Shown: piece after piece, positions 49,996 to 61,849 of the stretch
Numbering within the stretch: position 1 is the stretch's first letter
How the letters are laid out: every line of letters begins with the position of its first letter
Assembly: GCA_035235625.1 (NCBI GenBank)
Contig: CP141150.1
Location: 12,338,001 to 12,402,000, forward strand
Source: Saururus chinensis
Lineage: Eukaryota; Streptophyta; Magnoliopsida; Piperales; Saururaceae
DNA: 64,000 nucleotides
Direction of reading: 5' to 3'
The notes under the pieces: generated by a model
Told to the model about the DNA's origin: nothing
What the model saw: only the letters and a program-made list of their open reading frames with translations
Databases searched by the model: none
Program-made: the position numbers and the translations under genes

Positions 49996-51200
49996 CTCAG
50001 CTACCAATTAAAAGATTAATATTCGTCTAATCAATATAGCGGATCACTAGATTACTCTTAAATCTAGTACTTTCGACAAGTAAGAGTTAATAGTTCTAGC
50101 CTATTTGCGAATACTTTTTTTATTAAGGAGAGACGATTGAAAAAGTTCTCTTAAAATCTCACTCTCAAATTATCAATCAATCAACCATCAAGCAATTCAT
50201 ATACATTAACACAATAATTTATGTAAAAAACACTAACTAGGATAAAAAATCATTATAGTTCTGAAGGAACCAAATCAATGCACTGGAAACCAAACTTTTA
50301 TATGGACACAAGAAAACTACCAAACTTATTTAGACACTAACACAAGTTGTTCTTGTTCAAATCATTGTTGCTGACCTTAAATCTTCTTCCAAGCACTTGA
50401 AACTTTATCCTCCTTGCCTTGTCTCTGTCTTCTTCTAGTTTTCAATAAGCACTTCTTATTGTCTTTACTTTGGCCTTTAGAAAATCTTCAATATTCTATT
50501 AAAGACATGTTGCGACTCCTCTTTGAATGCTCCGTGTATTAGCTCATTCAGTTGTGAATTGTCTTCTTCTATTCACCATGGATATTGAATACAAAGCTCA
50601 TGTTAATTCTCCTTTGAAAAGTAATAAACAAAGGTATAAAACCTCTTTATTTTTTCTACTCTAGGTTTTCTACTATTTAATTTCATGATTTCGTAACCCT
50701 TATATTGCTCAATAAATCGATTTAAGACTTGTATTTAAATAAGGAATAAAATAAAAATTGAAAGGTCTTAAATCGAATAAATTATTCTTAAAATGATCAA
50801 TTGTTATAAACAATGATAAATTATAGTCATTGTTTTTAATGTACACTATTCTTCAATTGATTGATTGTAAGAGCGATCAATCGACAACTCTCGGCTTCCT
50901 TTTGAATAGGGTTGAATCAACAAGCGATTAATTATTTTGTCCTTTACATTTTACAGTGATCAATCGTTCTGTCTATTTTTTAATATTTTTGTCATTTTTA
51001 CCTCAAATACTTTTGAAACCACTTTAATCACTTTTTTACCTTTTTCAAGTTTTTTATATATGTTAATGTGATTTGAATAAGCTTCAAAATTCTTCAAATT
51101 CTTCAATCTTTCAACTTCATCAATAAGAGCATGTCTGCTATTCTTTTTCAAGCGAGTTAATTCTAAATTTAACTTAACCACAAGAACCTCAAATTAGACT
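49996..51200. repeat. Dispersed retroelement-like repeat, copy 4
   Basis: Counterpart of 24680-25330 in segment I, extended. A 73-codon Lys-rich minus-strand frame (50960-51181, RLKNLKNFEAYSNHIN) is not open in segment I and is not called as a gene. Confidence 0.45.
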
Positions 51201-51842
51201 TTATGACTCATTACATATGTATAATTTTTTGACATAATTTTGACAAATAAATTAATAAATAAACTAAGCATACGAGTCATATGTTCTTTCATGGTCGACT
51301 AAATTAATTTGTTACATAAATAAATACTCAAATAAAGTAATTAAAGATGATAATTGATGCCTTATTTATATCCTTCATTTCCTATTGAATATGCGTAGAC
51401 ATACTCACACATCCTTAGTGGTGATGATTGTTAGTTGAGGAGTTGTTACTGCTTATAGAAGCAAAAGGAGGCTGATGTAGCTATATAAGTGTTTCTTAAT
51501 GTAAGGCTCTCTTATAAGTATCGGTGGTGCCAAAATGTACTTTATTTTATTCTATGAATATATAATATTGTGCTTGTATTCTTGACTTAATTTAAATGGT
51601 TTGATATTAATATATGACGCAAATTTTGCTATACCTTGGATTGGAAAACAACGATCATTGCTCGGAATATAATTGTAAGAGGAATTTTGAAAACATGAAA
51701 AATAGTTTCCACCATAACTACTTTGATTTCACTTTAAAATTAAAGCGTTGGAAAAGATGAACAAACAAAGCAAAATTGATTGACTCATATTTTTGGGGAA
51801 AACAACATGCCAAGATGAACCTGATCATACCATTGGTACTCT

Positions 51843-52100
51843 TACTCTGGTCGTATGCTAAGAAAAAAAAACCATGTACCGTAAGGGAGATGAGTGGGTC
51901 TTATAAATGACAGAATGGTCACGCTGGCCAACGATGAAAAACATGGCTCTTATTGGGCTCTGGTCGTACGACCTGAGTATCCTACTCTGGTCTTATGGTC
52001 AGGAAAAACCACGTACCGCTTGGGAGATAAGTGGGTCCCATAAATGAGAGAACGGAGCAACAATGAGCTCGTGGCTTTTATTGGGCAAACGACCAGAGTA
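51843..52100. mobile_element. Tandem pair of short MITE-like elements
   Basis: Copy 1 (51843-51979) and copy 2 (51983-52100) each begin TACTCTGGTC and end with its near complement (GACCTGAGTA, GACCAGAGTA). They share an internal order ATGTACCGTAAGGGAGAT-like, GTGGGTC, CTCTTATTGGG. The pair is absent from segment I, where the sequence continues directly, so insertion postdates the duplication. Confidence 0.65.
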
Positions 52101-52771
52101 GGTGCTCTAGTCGTAAGACGAGGCAATCAGATATCCAGTATCCAGTCATGTACAAAATATTGCTTTGCAAAGGATCTTATTCTTTACCATCTCAGAATTC
52201 AATCAACAATCCTTTTCACCAGTAATAAAACCAAGTTCTAGCTGCGAAAGCATCTAATTTCCAATCCAAAATAAGCTGCATCATCTTTTCTTTTCTTCCA
52301 TCATATGCATCCTCACAAGCACTTATTTTCTTATTCAATTCTGTCATGGCACTATCCAAACTACAGAACGACCTACACTGCTACACATGTTGTAGCTTTC
52401 AATTAACTACAGATTAAATATGGTTGTAGTGGAAAACCAGGTTCATTTTTTAACAAACTTTGAGGCAGAACTTAAATAGATGCCGCATTCTATTCTCTGA
52501 TTGGTGTTTAAAATTTAATAACCATCTCTTGCTTGTCAAGTTCGTAACATGTAAGGTAAATACCAATAGAACTGTACGCAAACCTTTGTTCTCTAGAAAT
52601 GGCATTACATACGAGTGATATCTTCCCCCTGAGAAGATCATTATTGAGTGCCTTATATGGGTATTATCAATTTATATGTGTCTGTATGCACCCCTATAAA
52701 CTCATAAACCATTTCTGAGTAAGTAAAACAACGGGATACTCAGCGGATTATTCGGGCGTTCTATTAAAGTA
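52101..52771. other. 3' flank of chitinase B with worn MITE
   Basis: It aligns with 27300-28037. 52668-52760 is a degraded copy of the 9-bp-duplication MITE (for example ATATGTGTCTGTATGCACCC on the left), again ending next to the chitinase stop codon. No gene. Confidence 0.65.
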
Positions 52772-54226
52772 TCATAGGGTAGCCATCAAAGACGAAGAGA
52801 ATGGCCTTTGGTTGTAACAGTCGAGGTTAGCACCATACGAGACGCCCAGCAAATCACAGTATCTTTTGTAGAAACCAATTCGATCTGCAACCCTGCTATC
52901 AATTCCGTGTCCACATTCAAGCCCGCCGTTAATTATGTTTGTGACAACACCAAAACCAGGCTGCCTCCCCGCCGCGACATCGGCACTCGAGGGTGTCCAC
53001 CTGCCGGTCATCACGTCATGGGACGATGGCTTGGGCGACTGCGGCGTCATCCAGAACCAGATGGCCGTCTTGAAGGAGATGGTGGCGTCTGTGGCCACCA
53101 AGTCCGGGTTGTTGAGGAGGTCCACGTTAATGGCTCGCCCTGCTGGCCCATAGTTATAGTTGCTGTAAACAAGGTTGCAAATTTGCAATTAGCAAAGCCA
53201 TGGTTCAGTATAAATTAATTTTCATTTTAATGAAGTTACTTCTCAATATATCTTCTAATGGAAACTTACTATGAGATTTGGATGGGGCCACGGCCATAGT
53301 ACTTCTTGCCTGCAGCACACGGCCATTGTGCACTTGGGGAACAATAATCACCTGGGTTTCCTTGTTCTTGGACAAAACAATAGCCCCATGAATATGGGCC
53401 ATCTGGTGCAGTGGACCATCCCCCTACATACCAATGACATTAATAGAACAAGAAATCATGAGAAGAACCTTAGCTAAACTGATTTTTTCATTATCTTTTG
53501 TTGGAAAAATTCGTTCAACTGACTTAAATATGCATAAACATATGATCCTTTACCAATTAGATAAGTGGCATTTTTGTGATTGAAAATTACAAAAATGTAA
53601 GTCTTTAGAGAGGGTCTAGAATTTAACTTCAAATGGTGTGTCCTTTGCTCTAATCACCCATTATATGTGCCATTTTTGTTATTCAAGAAACTATAGAAAT
53701 GTCACAGAATATTGAGTGGGAATAGTAATGAGGTCATTTGAAAAAGGGAAAAATAAACCATTTGCAACATTAAATTGTCATGTTGAACTAGTAAACAACC
53801 TGTAGTTTCGTGTGATGTTTGAGCTAGGAAAGCTGCAAGCTCTCTTTTGCGGGTGCCCAAGTCCCCAGTGGTACCAAAGCCACTGAAGGAATTGGCTGCA
53901 GCAATGAAGCCATTGTAGGTGTAGAAGTTCTTCCCAGGACATGCAGCATCGTTCCGGTGCATCAGCATCTGATCAAAAATGGCCTGGGTGATGATGGAGC
54001 CCACTCCAGTGCCACTCGGTGGTCCAGGTGTAGGCGTCGAGCCGCCGCTGCATTGGCTCTGGCATCCATCCCCACAGTAGTCAGAGGTGGTGCCACACCA
54101 GCCATACTTGCTGCAGCACAGACCTCCCGGGCAGAGGGCACCCCTGGCTTGGCTGCCACACTGTTCTCCGTGAGCAGTCAGCAAGGTGGCCAAGGAGAAC
54201 AAAAGAGCCAAATTCCAAGCACCCAT
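52772..54226 (-). CDS. Class I endochitinase B (GH19, hevein domain), intact
   Basis: Three exons: 53800-54226, 53270-53423 and 52772-53162 (427+154+391 bp = 323 codons plus stop). Introns are 376 and 107 bp with GT..AG ends (CAG|GTTGTT..TAG|GGGG; TA|GTAAGT..ACAG|CAAC). Residues 1-20 are a signal peptide ([19 protein letters not shown]). The hevein domain [31 protein letters not shown] has all eight cysteines. A Pro/Gly/Ser/Thr hinge follows, then the GH19 domain with SHETTGGW (catalytic acid Glu) and CFVQEQG (second catalytic Glu), [17 protein letters not shown] and [10 protein letters not shown]. The tail SSSLMATL may be a vacuolar sorting peptide. The enzyme hydrolyses chitin beta-1,4 bonds in defence against fungi. 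An in-frame ATG at 54247 exists, but it lies only 24 bases from the TATA box, so 54226 is the likelier start. Confidence 0.95.
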
Positions 54227-54270
54227 TTTGCTTCCAACACTTCGCATGGTAGAGGAGAGGGAGGAGAGGT

Positions 54271-54440
54271 TTTAAATAGATTGAGGGAGGGAAGTAGGGG
54301 AGGTTTTCCTTGGAAATATTTTTTATCCTAGGGGAACCTTTGATATTTAAGATCTATGGTGCACATGTTAACACACACCCTTGATTTCATGGATGAAGGG
54401 CTCCCTTAGGCAAGAAAAATGCATTGGTTTTCCTTTGACT
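54271..54440 (-). promoter_or_regulatory. Chitinase B core promoter: TATA box and W-box
   Basis: TATTTAAA on the minus strand at 54271-54278; W-box TTGACT at 54435-54440. The spacing between them is about 120 bases longer than in copies A and C because of the insertion at 54312-54435. Confidence 0.65.
54312..54435. mobile_element. Small MITE-like insertion between TATA box and W-box
   Basis: A direct repeat GGTTTTCCTT (54302-54311 and 54426-54435) brackets sequence absent from promoters A and C. Inside, CCTAGGGGAACC and (reverse complement) CCTAAGGGAGCCC form short inverted ends. It looks like a small DNA element with a 9- or 10-bp duplication; the family is not known. Confidence 0.55.
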
Positions 54441-54839
54441 TGTAATAGATAATTACATCCTTTTGGATATGCACGAATTTTGTTGGTCATTGGAAACTAG
54501 AGAAGGAGTCCATTGGTCGAATTAAAATACGCCCTTCTTTGATTCGTTTAATGACCGGGTGAAATTTTAGCTTGAAAAAGTGAAATGTATAGTAAGGTTA
54601 GAATTTCTCGCTTGACTGAAAACTTGATCTATCTCTCTACACTCCATTTTATGTGCTTGGTCTTTGTTTGCCATGTATTTCAAGTGGGTACCTCTGCGCT
54701 AATAGATAACCTCTGGATGAATTCCCTTATTCTCATGCAGCTATGGAAAGTGTAATATTTTGTTCTTTTAATTTTTGTATGTAACTTTCTGAGCCTAATA
54801 AAAGGCGGCATCTCCCCCAATTTTTTACCTACAGAAAAA

Positions 54840-56063
54840 AATTTCCAAGATGATTAATGAATGGTAAACTAGATATATAGTGTTGTCTCTTTGCTCCATC
54901 TGCATGATAACAGCCTTCTGATCCACAGCTTTTTGTTATCTCGAATGGAAAGTGATACGTCTTTCCTAGTCATAAGTAAATTTACCATTTCTATGTTTCG
55001 AATTGATTCTTTCCTCACTACCACCATAAACTAAACAAAATTCAGTACCACTGGCAACCAATTCAATATCACTGGCAACCTGCAATACTAAATTCTCATT
55101 AGATTCATGCTAAACTGATGCTAACTATTTTTATTTATTTATGATTGGGTTTGGATAACTTTCACACATGAGGAAGCAGCTACGTCATCATCTTGAACCA
55201 TTCAATGTGTGGCACAGGACGTAATCTATCACGTATGGATGCTAACCTTGCATAAACATTTTCCTTTTCACAATTTGATCTTACCAAAAATTGACTCTAA
55301 TTTTTATAATCTAGGGTCAATATTTGCTATTCGATTATATTGATATCTTATGGATTGAATCGGACTTGGTGCATAGGATAAACTTGGAAAAGTTACCAGC
55401 CAAAAAAAACATTAGGAAAAGGAAGGTGGTCCAAATTACGAAGTTCTTTGTTATTTGGAATGGAAGGATTTGTAAGCCAAATACAATGCCTCTTGAACCT
55501 GCATACTAATTTTCCTTCTTTAATGCTATCGAAAAGTTGACTCTACCTGTTACAGCTGTGACCAAGAACTACTATTTGATACTATTAATCTTATGGATTG
55601 AATCAGACTTAAAGCACATGATATCAACGAGAAATCACTAACTAAAGAAAAGGAGAGACAGAGACTAGCTAGCTAGAAAAAGTCTAAGATGTTCACTTTA
55701 AATGCGCGTCGTGATAAAGCCAAGTGGCCCCGGGCCAGCACATCGTGATTTGCGTGTAGACTAAGTAGAAGCGCTCACGTGGTCTTTCATGCTGCTCATG
55801 ATAGGAGACATTATGTTGTTTCATCTTCCCTCGGCAATTCTAGAAAGCGATGAAGTCATGTTATCAAAATTTTTACTAGTGGCACAATGTACTAGATAGT
55901 AAAGATTGCAAACAGGGAGCAAGTTTTCTTTTTCTTTTTTTTTTCCCTGATTTTTTCTCAGAGGAGGAGATAAATTTTAATACTCACTCTAACAATGGCC
56001 CATGCTGAGCAATTAAGTACCTAAGAGTCATTGATTTTGCAAGTCATTGGCCCACACGGTCGC
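54840..56063. repeat. Module U, diverged copy of segment III
   Basis: Clearly related to 1-1530 but much more diverged than the segment I/II pair, so this duplication is older. It is interrupted at 56064 by a hAT element and resumes at 58310. No gene. Confidence 0.65.
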
Positions 56064-56827
56064 GTGCTAACTAGGGCTGCAAACGGGCCGGGCCCTGACG
56101 GGCTGGGGCAAGCCCATGCCCGGCCCATAAATTTTTTTTTTTCAAAATTGGGCCCAAAGCCCATAACTAAGCTTAAAATTTTGGCCCGTCTCAAAATTTC
56201 AACGGGCTCGGGCCGGGCCATGGGCTTTCGGGCCGAAATCGCTGCAGGAAAGTCAGGAAACAAATACCAAAACCTCTTGTCAATTATGACTATGAGTAAA
56301 CGTTTAAAGTAGCCTACCTGTAAGACCGCACATTGATTTAATCCGGAAATAAAAATACAAATTCAAACTAACAGCCTCCAGATAACAAGAATTATAAAAA
56401 ATACACTGAAGCATACCTTACTTTGAAATAGATTGAGGAAATGGGCCCTTTCTCCACGTCCATAGTAAAAAACACATCTTTGCACCGCAAATAGGGCTGC
56501 AGAGCAGCGGAAGAACCAAGAGACAATGGAAGAAGCAGGAGAGTGGCGGGGAAATTATTAACAACCAATTATTTGCATCTTATAAGCCAATGAAAGCCAT
56601 TTCTTTTGCTGCTCATCTGTTCCTTGCCCTTTAATAGCGGGAACAAACATGCCCTGGATACATAATTGATTCAAAGTACTAGCGACTTAAATTTCTTAAG
56701 ATGTAGGCTCTGACAAGTGACTAACCACATTTAAAAATATTGCAAGCTTCCCAAATTCAATGCTAATAAGAAAATGAACACCGTAATATAGTTCATAATG
56801 GAAATCTTTCAGGAAACAAATACTCAC

Positions 56828-57094
56828 CCAGTGTAGATCCGTGTAAGCTGGTTCATCCACGAAAAACCTTAACTTTGATGCCTCTTCCTCTGCCATGCAA
56901 TAAACTCTGTTAGATTCTTACATGTCTTAAAAAAACAAATGAGCAGCACTTTATCCTGAGAGCATAATCCATAACGTAGGGAAACCTGTAAGACGGAGCT
57001 CATTGACACACTTCCATGCATGGGCTGCTTTCCTCAAAGTGTTTCTAAATAATTCTTTTCGGTCCAGCATTGTTCTATCCTCCTTGCTGAAGGC
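56828..57094 (-). pseudogene. Captured two-exon gene fragment, gene unidentified
   Basis: Exon 56986-57094 is preceded by TTTGGCAG and followed by GTTTCC; exon 56828-56889 is preceded by ATGGCAG and followed by GTGAGT. Their phases match (109 bp then 62 bp), giving AFSKEDRTMLDRKELF, then KAAHAWKCVNELRLTEEEAS, then FFVDEPAYTDLHW. The exon structure and codon-like composition mark it as a host gene piece, but I cannot name the family. It may or may not come from the same donor as the piece at 57608. Confidence 0.6.
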
Positions 57095-57607
57095 CTGCCA
57101 AATGAAACAGAGTAAAATCACCAATCAAAAAAAAGAGGATGATTAAGTCTCACCGCGCAGGATAAAAGATACCAGCAGCACAAACTCACAAATTTTCTCG
57201 TTTTACCAGTTAAGAATAGAAAGAAAGCCTTCATAAGGGCATAAATCCAAAGCTACCTTAAGAGGTAATTAGATAACTCGGACACCAGAAAATTCAGTTA
57301 ATTATTACGATAAGATCCGAATGTTACTAATTCTTCTTCATTGGACTAAAAAAAGAGAGAACAATTAGTAGCTGCATTCCCAGTCTTTTCATTAAACATG
57401 GTGGCAAATTGACAGATGTAATGAAACCGCGAAAATTGACCACTGGGCAGAAGTAATTACGTAAAATTGATAATTTCATGCATTCGTCTCTGAGTACAGA
57501 CCAACATATGCAATTAAACGATTGACACAAAAAACACTCAAGTTCAAACAATTTTACCGCGATAAACATAAAAAGTCTTCTGCTTTCTCTCTAATCCCCA
57601 CCATCCA

Positions 57608-57775
57608 GCCTCCTGTGACCTCATCGTCGGCCTCCGATCCCGTGACAGCTAGAGACATCGTGTGCACATTCCTACCAAGCACAATCTCCCTCCGCTCCTT
57701 CATCTCGCCTCCTCCATTTCTGCCCCCGCCATTCTCAATCTCCGCGGGTAACACTTGTGGGTTGAACTCCTCCAG
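57608..57775 (-). pseudogene. Captured first-exon fragment of a serine decarboxylase-like gene
   Basis: The minus-strand frame (open 57554-57844) encodes LEEFNPQVLPAEIENGGG and REIVLGRNVHTMSLAV, then EADDEVTGG. Plant serine (histidine-like) decarboxylases begin with a weakly conserved region followed by a block of the form RE(M/I)VLGRN(I/V)HT..AV, D/N-DE.TG, so the match covers the N terminus only. After TGG the sequence departs and reaches a possible donor CGCG|GTAAAA (57556). The PLP-binding catalytic part is absent. The identification rests on remembered family motifs. Confidence 0.65.
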
Positions 57776-58309
57776 CAAGGGCTCGACCTTCCCGTTTACG
57801 CCCCCCTCCGGTAACAACCGCAACCTCCCCATACACAAGATCAACGCTTCCTCCCATGATACTACTCAACCAGAACCCACTTTGCAGATCTGCAACCTCA
57901 ACACCGAAACTCCAAATAACTCCTCCTCGGAGCTTCGTACGAAACTTGGATGCAAATATCTATCTGGGGCGGAAATGCGGGAGAAAAATCAACAGAGAGA
58001 ACAGGCAAAAAGAATCAATTAGATCAGGAACGACGAAACGAATGGGAATTAAAATGGCTTAAACAATGAATGGGCTTAAAAAAATGGCGAATGCGGAATG
58101 GTGAGGCTTAAAAAACAGGGGCTGGAATGGGCCGGGCCGGGCCGGGCTTTTACGCATTTTTGGCCCAGGCCCGAGCCCGGCCCAAAATTTCTTAAACTTT
58201 AAAATTTCAAGCCCGGCCCGTTTTATTCACCAAATTCTAAAGCCCAATTGTACAGAATTTCGGGCCGGGCTTCGGGCCGGCCCATTTTTTTTGCAGCCCT
58301 AGTGCTAAC

Positions 58310-58640
58310 ATGTCAGGCTAACACTAATGTGTTCTAGTGTGTGCACTATTAAATTTCAAAATAGATGACTCGCCCATGGTTCCACACCACAGCTGCATTA
58401 TTGGAGCAAACATTAAGGGGCTATTTGGGAGGCATTAGGGTTTGAGGAAAATACTTTTTCCACCAATTCTCTTCAGGAGAGTTAAAAGAGAAATCATTTT
58501 TTCCTTTAATATGACATATTGCACTCAAGGGGGGAAATCGATTTCTCCTATAAAGCGCTCCCCAAACAACCCCTAAATATGAAGTGTGTTGGACTTGAAG
58601 ACTTTCTCTATGGGCCCACTTGGGCATGGGGCTCTACGAT
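58310..58640. repeat. Module U, continuation after the hAT element
   Basis: It resumes the homology to about 1530-1620 and to the Tourist-like MITE region of module U. No gene. Confidence 0.55.
58417..58573. mobile_element. Tourist-like MITE, best-preserved copy
   Basis: 157 bp with ends GGGGCTATTTGGGAGG and (reverse complement) GGGGTTGTTTGGGGAG, flanked by TAA at 58414-58416 and 58574-58576. This copy makes the PIF/Harbinger Tourist assignment clearest. Confidence 0.75.
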
Positions 58641-59013
58641 CATAAGCATTATGGACTCTCAACCTAGATAAATATGTATCTCTTTTGTATTCTTAAGATA
58701 GAATTGAATTAGGTCATATTTATCCCAACCTAGTTCATGCTTATCCCAACTCTAATTGGAGCTTCACGTGGTAGAGAGAGAGGGCTTCATGTGGAGAGAA
58801 AAAGTGAGCGGGAGAGAGGAGCAAGGTCTTAGGGGCTTTTGTAGCCATATGTTTGAGGAAATAGCAAAACTGTGTGATCACATGGATGTAGGCCACCATT
58901 GCCAAACTACATAAATTATGTGTGCTCCTCTCTTGTTTTGCATGTTGTTATGTGCTAGAGTGTTCTAGCGGTCCTAATAATCACAATATTTGGTCTTGGA
59001 GCTTCCACATTTG

Positions 59014-61840
59014 CACTACAACAAAAAAGACTATTAGTTATGCTTTTAAGCATCACTAATAGTCATAAAAGTGTCATTAATAACTGCTGCTAGCAATATG
59101 TAAAAAGCGTAGCTAATAACTATGTAGATTATTAGCGACGCTTAAAAAGCATTGAAAAAAGTCTCGTCGGAATTGCTAATTAACGACACATATGAAAAAA
59201 TGTCACTAATAATATTGCTATTAGCGACATTTTTTTTGCATTGTTAATGTAATATTATTCGTGACACTTTATATTTATGTCACTAATAATATATTAGCGA
59301 CGTTTATTAAATGTTGCTAAAAGCTTATTTATAATGAATTTGGTAAGCGTCGCTAATACAAAAAATATTAAAAAAAATTAAAAACATCTTATTAGTGATG
59401 TTTTTTTGTGCGTCACTAATAATAATTTTAAAAAAAAACCTCTTATTAGTGACACTTTTAAGTATGACACTTATAAGAAAAATATTTTAAAAAAATAAAT
59501 CATACCTTTGGCGGGATGAGGGGAGAGGGAGGGAATGGTGGGGGAGGCAGGGAGAGCCCCTCGAAGCCCATCCTCCTCCGATAGGTAGTAGGGCAAGAGG
59601 AGGGGGGGATAGAGAGGATGGGGTGAAATAGGGGAGAGGGGGGAGCAGCAGAGGAGGAGGGAGCAGGGGTGGGAAGTATAAGCTGCACATGCAAAATTCC
59701 CTCGCAAAACCTTTTGCAGTGTTAGGCTATTTGCGACGCTAGGTGAAAGCGTCGCAAATACTCTACTATTTATGACATTTACAATAAAACGTCGCAAATA
59801 ACACTATTATTTACAACATTTTATTATAAAAGATGCAAGTAGTCTAACCACCATGACCCGTAGCCTATATTTCTCCCTTATATTGGAAAAGACACAAATA
59901 GTCTAACGGCGCAAATAAGCATGCAACTTCCCTGCCCCTGAGATATGAGCGTCGTAGATTGAAATTCTACTATCCACAGAGTTGTTGCTCATGTTGATGC
60001 GTGTGAGCCCAGTCTAACTCAAACGTGGCCAAATAAGTTAATTTAAGTTTTTCCTTATTAGTTTATGATATATTTTTACATTGTTAATAATATATTATTC
60101 AACATAGCTAAAAAATATTGAATAAAAATATAAGTATTTGTGACATATAAAACTAAACGTCACAAATAACTATGTTATTTGCAACATATACATATATATG
60201 TTGTAAATAATTATAAATTCTGTTATTATATTTAATTTAATTTATTTTATTTTATTTAAATTAAATAATATATTATTTAATAATATATACAAGATATATA
60301 ATTATGAAAACAAATAAATTACTCTAAGTAATTGCGATGTTTAGGATTAAACGGCGTAAATACTTTACATATTTATTACGTTTAATACTAAATGTTACAA
60401 ATAAGCTAAGTATTTAGGATGTTCAATATTAAATGTTGCATATACTCTAAGTATTTGCGATGTTTAGTAGTAAATGTTGCAAATACTCTCCATATATGCT
60501 ATGATTAGTGTTAAATGTCGCAACGTGTTTAAACAAACGTTGCAATTAGTATTATTTTAAATATTAATTTTTATTTAAATATATTATTTAAATTACATAA
60601 TATTTTATACAATACAGAAATAAATGATATATAGTCAAGGGAAAAATTAAAATTAATTTCTTAAGTCCTGTTTATATGAGACTAGGCTCATGCCCCAATT
60701 TTGTGGGCAGACAATTTTTTTTAAAAAAAAATTATTTTTTAGACCCATTTGCATAAGCCCGGTTATGTAGGGCTGCTGAATTTAGATCTGATAATCTAGA
60801 TAACTTAAGGTGGAGGTAGGTTGCATGCTCCCTTACACCGTCGATCTAAAAAAAATTTTAAATAATTTATTTAGTCTTGTTTATGTGAGACAAGACTCAT
60901 GCGCCTAACTTTGTGGGTTGTCAGATTTATAAAAAAAATTAAATTAATATCTTCAATCCAATTTGTGGGCCATTAGCATGAGTCCATCCTATGTGGGCAG
61001 TTGGATTAATTTAATTTTTTTGAAATCCAACAGCCCACAGAGCTAGGGCGTAAGCCTAGTTTAACATAAATGGGACTAATAAAATTAATTTAATTTTTTG
61101 ATATCCAATTGCATAAAGGGACATGCAACCTATGCATCCCTTGAGTTATGTTTGTTGTCAAATAGAAATCCGAGATCCCACTAAGTCAGGGCTCACTCTG
61201 ATGTGCAAGGCATCGAATCGATCTCGGGCTTTGAGAGCATTGGATCGAGATCTGATGGCACAAGGCAGCATGCAACCTAATTGGTCCCTGAGTTATGTGT
61301 ATCATTAGATCCAATAATGATTTAGCATAGGGTCAGGCACATGCTTACTAGCGTGACCCTATTCTCACACAAATGGTACAAAAGAAATTAATTTATTTTT
61401 TTAAAATCTGACAGCACAAGGGGGCATGCAACCTCCATGCCTGCCCCCAGAGTTATGTGAGTCATCAGATCAAAGTTTGACTACCCACAAGGTCGGGGCT
61501 TACGCTGATGCGAGTGAGCCCAGTCTCACATAATGGGACTAAAGAAATTATAATTCTAGCCATTACATTTAAAATATTTTTTTCAAATAAAAGGTATTTG
61601 TGATACTTAGTCATAAGCATCACAACTAGTTTTTATTTTTTTTCCTAATATAAGTTATTTGCAATGCTTTTAACTAAGCATCGCAACTAAGTGTATTAGT
61701 TGTGATGCTTAGTCATAAGTGTCACAACAAAATGCCTTAGTTGCGATGCTTTTACAAAAACGTCACAACTAGTTTAATTTTTTTCCTAATATAAGGTATT
61801 TACGATGCTTAGTCATAAGCGTCACAACTAGTTTTAAATT
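59014..61840. mobile_element. CACTA-type element, left end and subterminal arrays
   Basis: It begins CACTACAACAAAAAAG at 59014. Units like ATTAGCGACGCTT and their complements fill 59040-59470. A G-rich block follows (59515-59690), then a second unit family of the form TTTGCGACG..CGTCGCAAATA (59725-60560) and GATGCTTAGTCATAAGCGTC (61590-61830). No right end of the form TTGTTGTAGTG was found in the window, so the element is truncated or ends in unrecognised sequence. No transposase was seen. Confidence 0.65.
60655..61560. repeat. Diverged repeats around a CCCAGTCTCACATAA-type motif
   Basis: The phrases 'GAGACTAGGCTCATGC', 'GTGGGCAGTTGGATT' and 'AAATTAATTTAATTTTTT' recur in both orientations at about 60655, 60860, 61000, 61320 and 61490, with an outlying copy near 60000. 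They alternate with CAT-GCAACCT blocks. This appears to be an old internally duplicated non-coding array within or beside the CACTA element. Confidence 0.5.
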
Positions 61841-61849
61841 AATGAAGAT

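Larger units (their letters stand above)
56072..58301. mobile_element. Pack-type non-autonomous hAT element
   Basis: The ends are TAGGGCTGCAAA and its inverted copy (right end TTTGCAGCCCTA), flanked by a perfect 8-bp duplication GTGCTAAC (56064-56071 and 58302-58309), diagnostic of hAT. Subterminal GGGCCGGGCC motifs occur at both ends (56085-56230 and 58130-58285). The 1.8-kb interior has no transposase but contains plant gene exons on the minus strand with working-looking splice sites (57608-57775 and 56828-57094). Confidence 0.9.

Noticed and set aside
52808-53218. 136-codon plus-strand frame over chitinase exon 3
   Set aside because: Antisense shadow of the verified exon with conserved GH19 motifs on the minus strand.
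57522-58022. 166-codon plus-strand frame
   Set aside because: Antisense to the serine decarboxylase-like fragment, which shows family motifs on the minus strand; no independent support.
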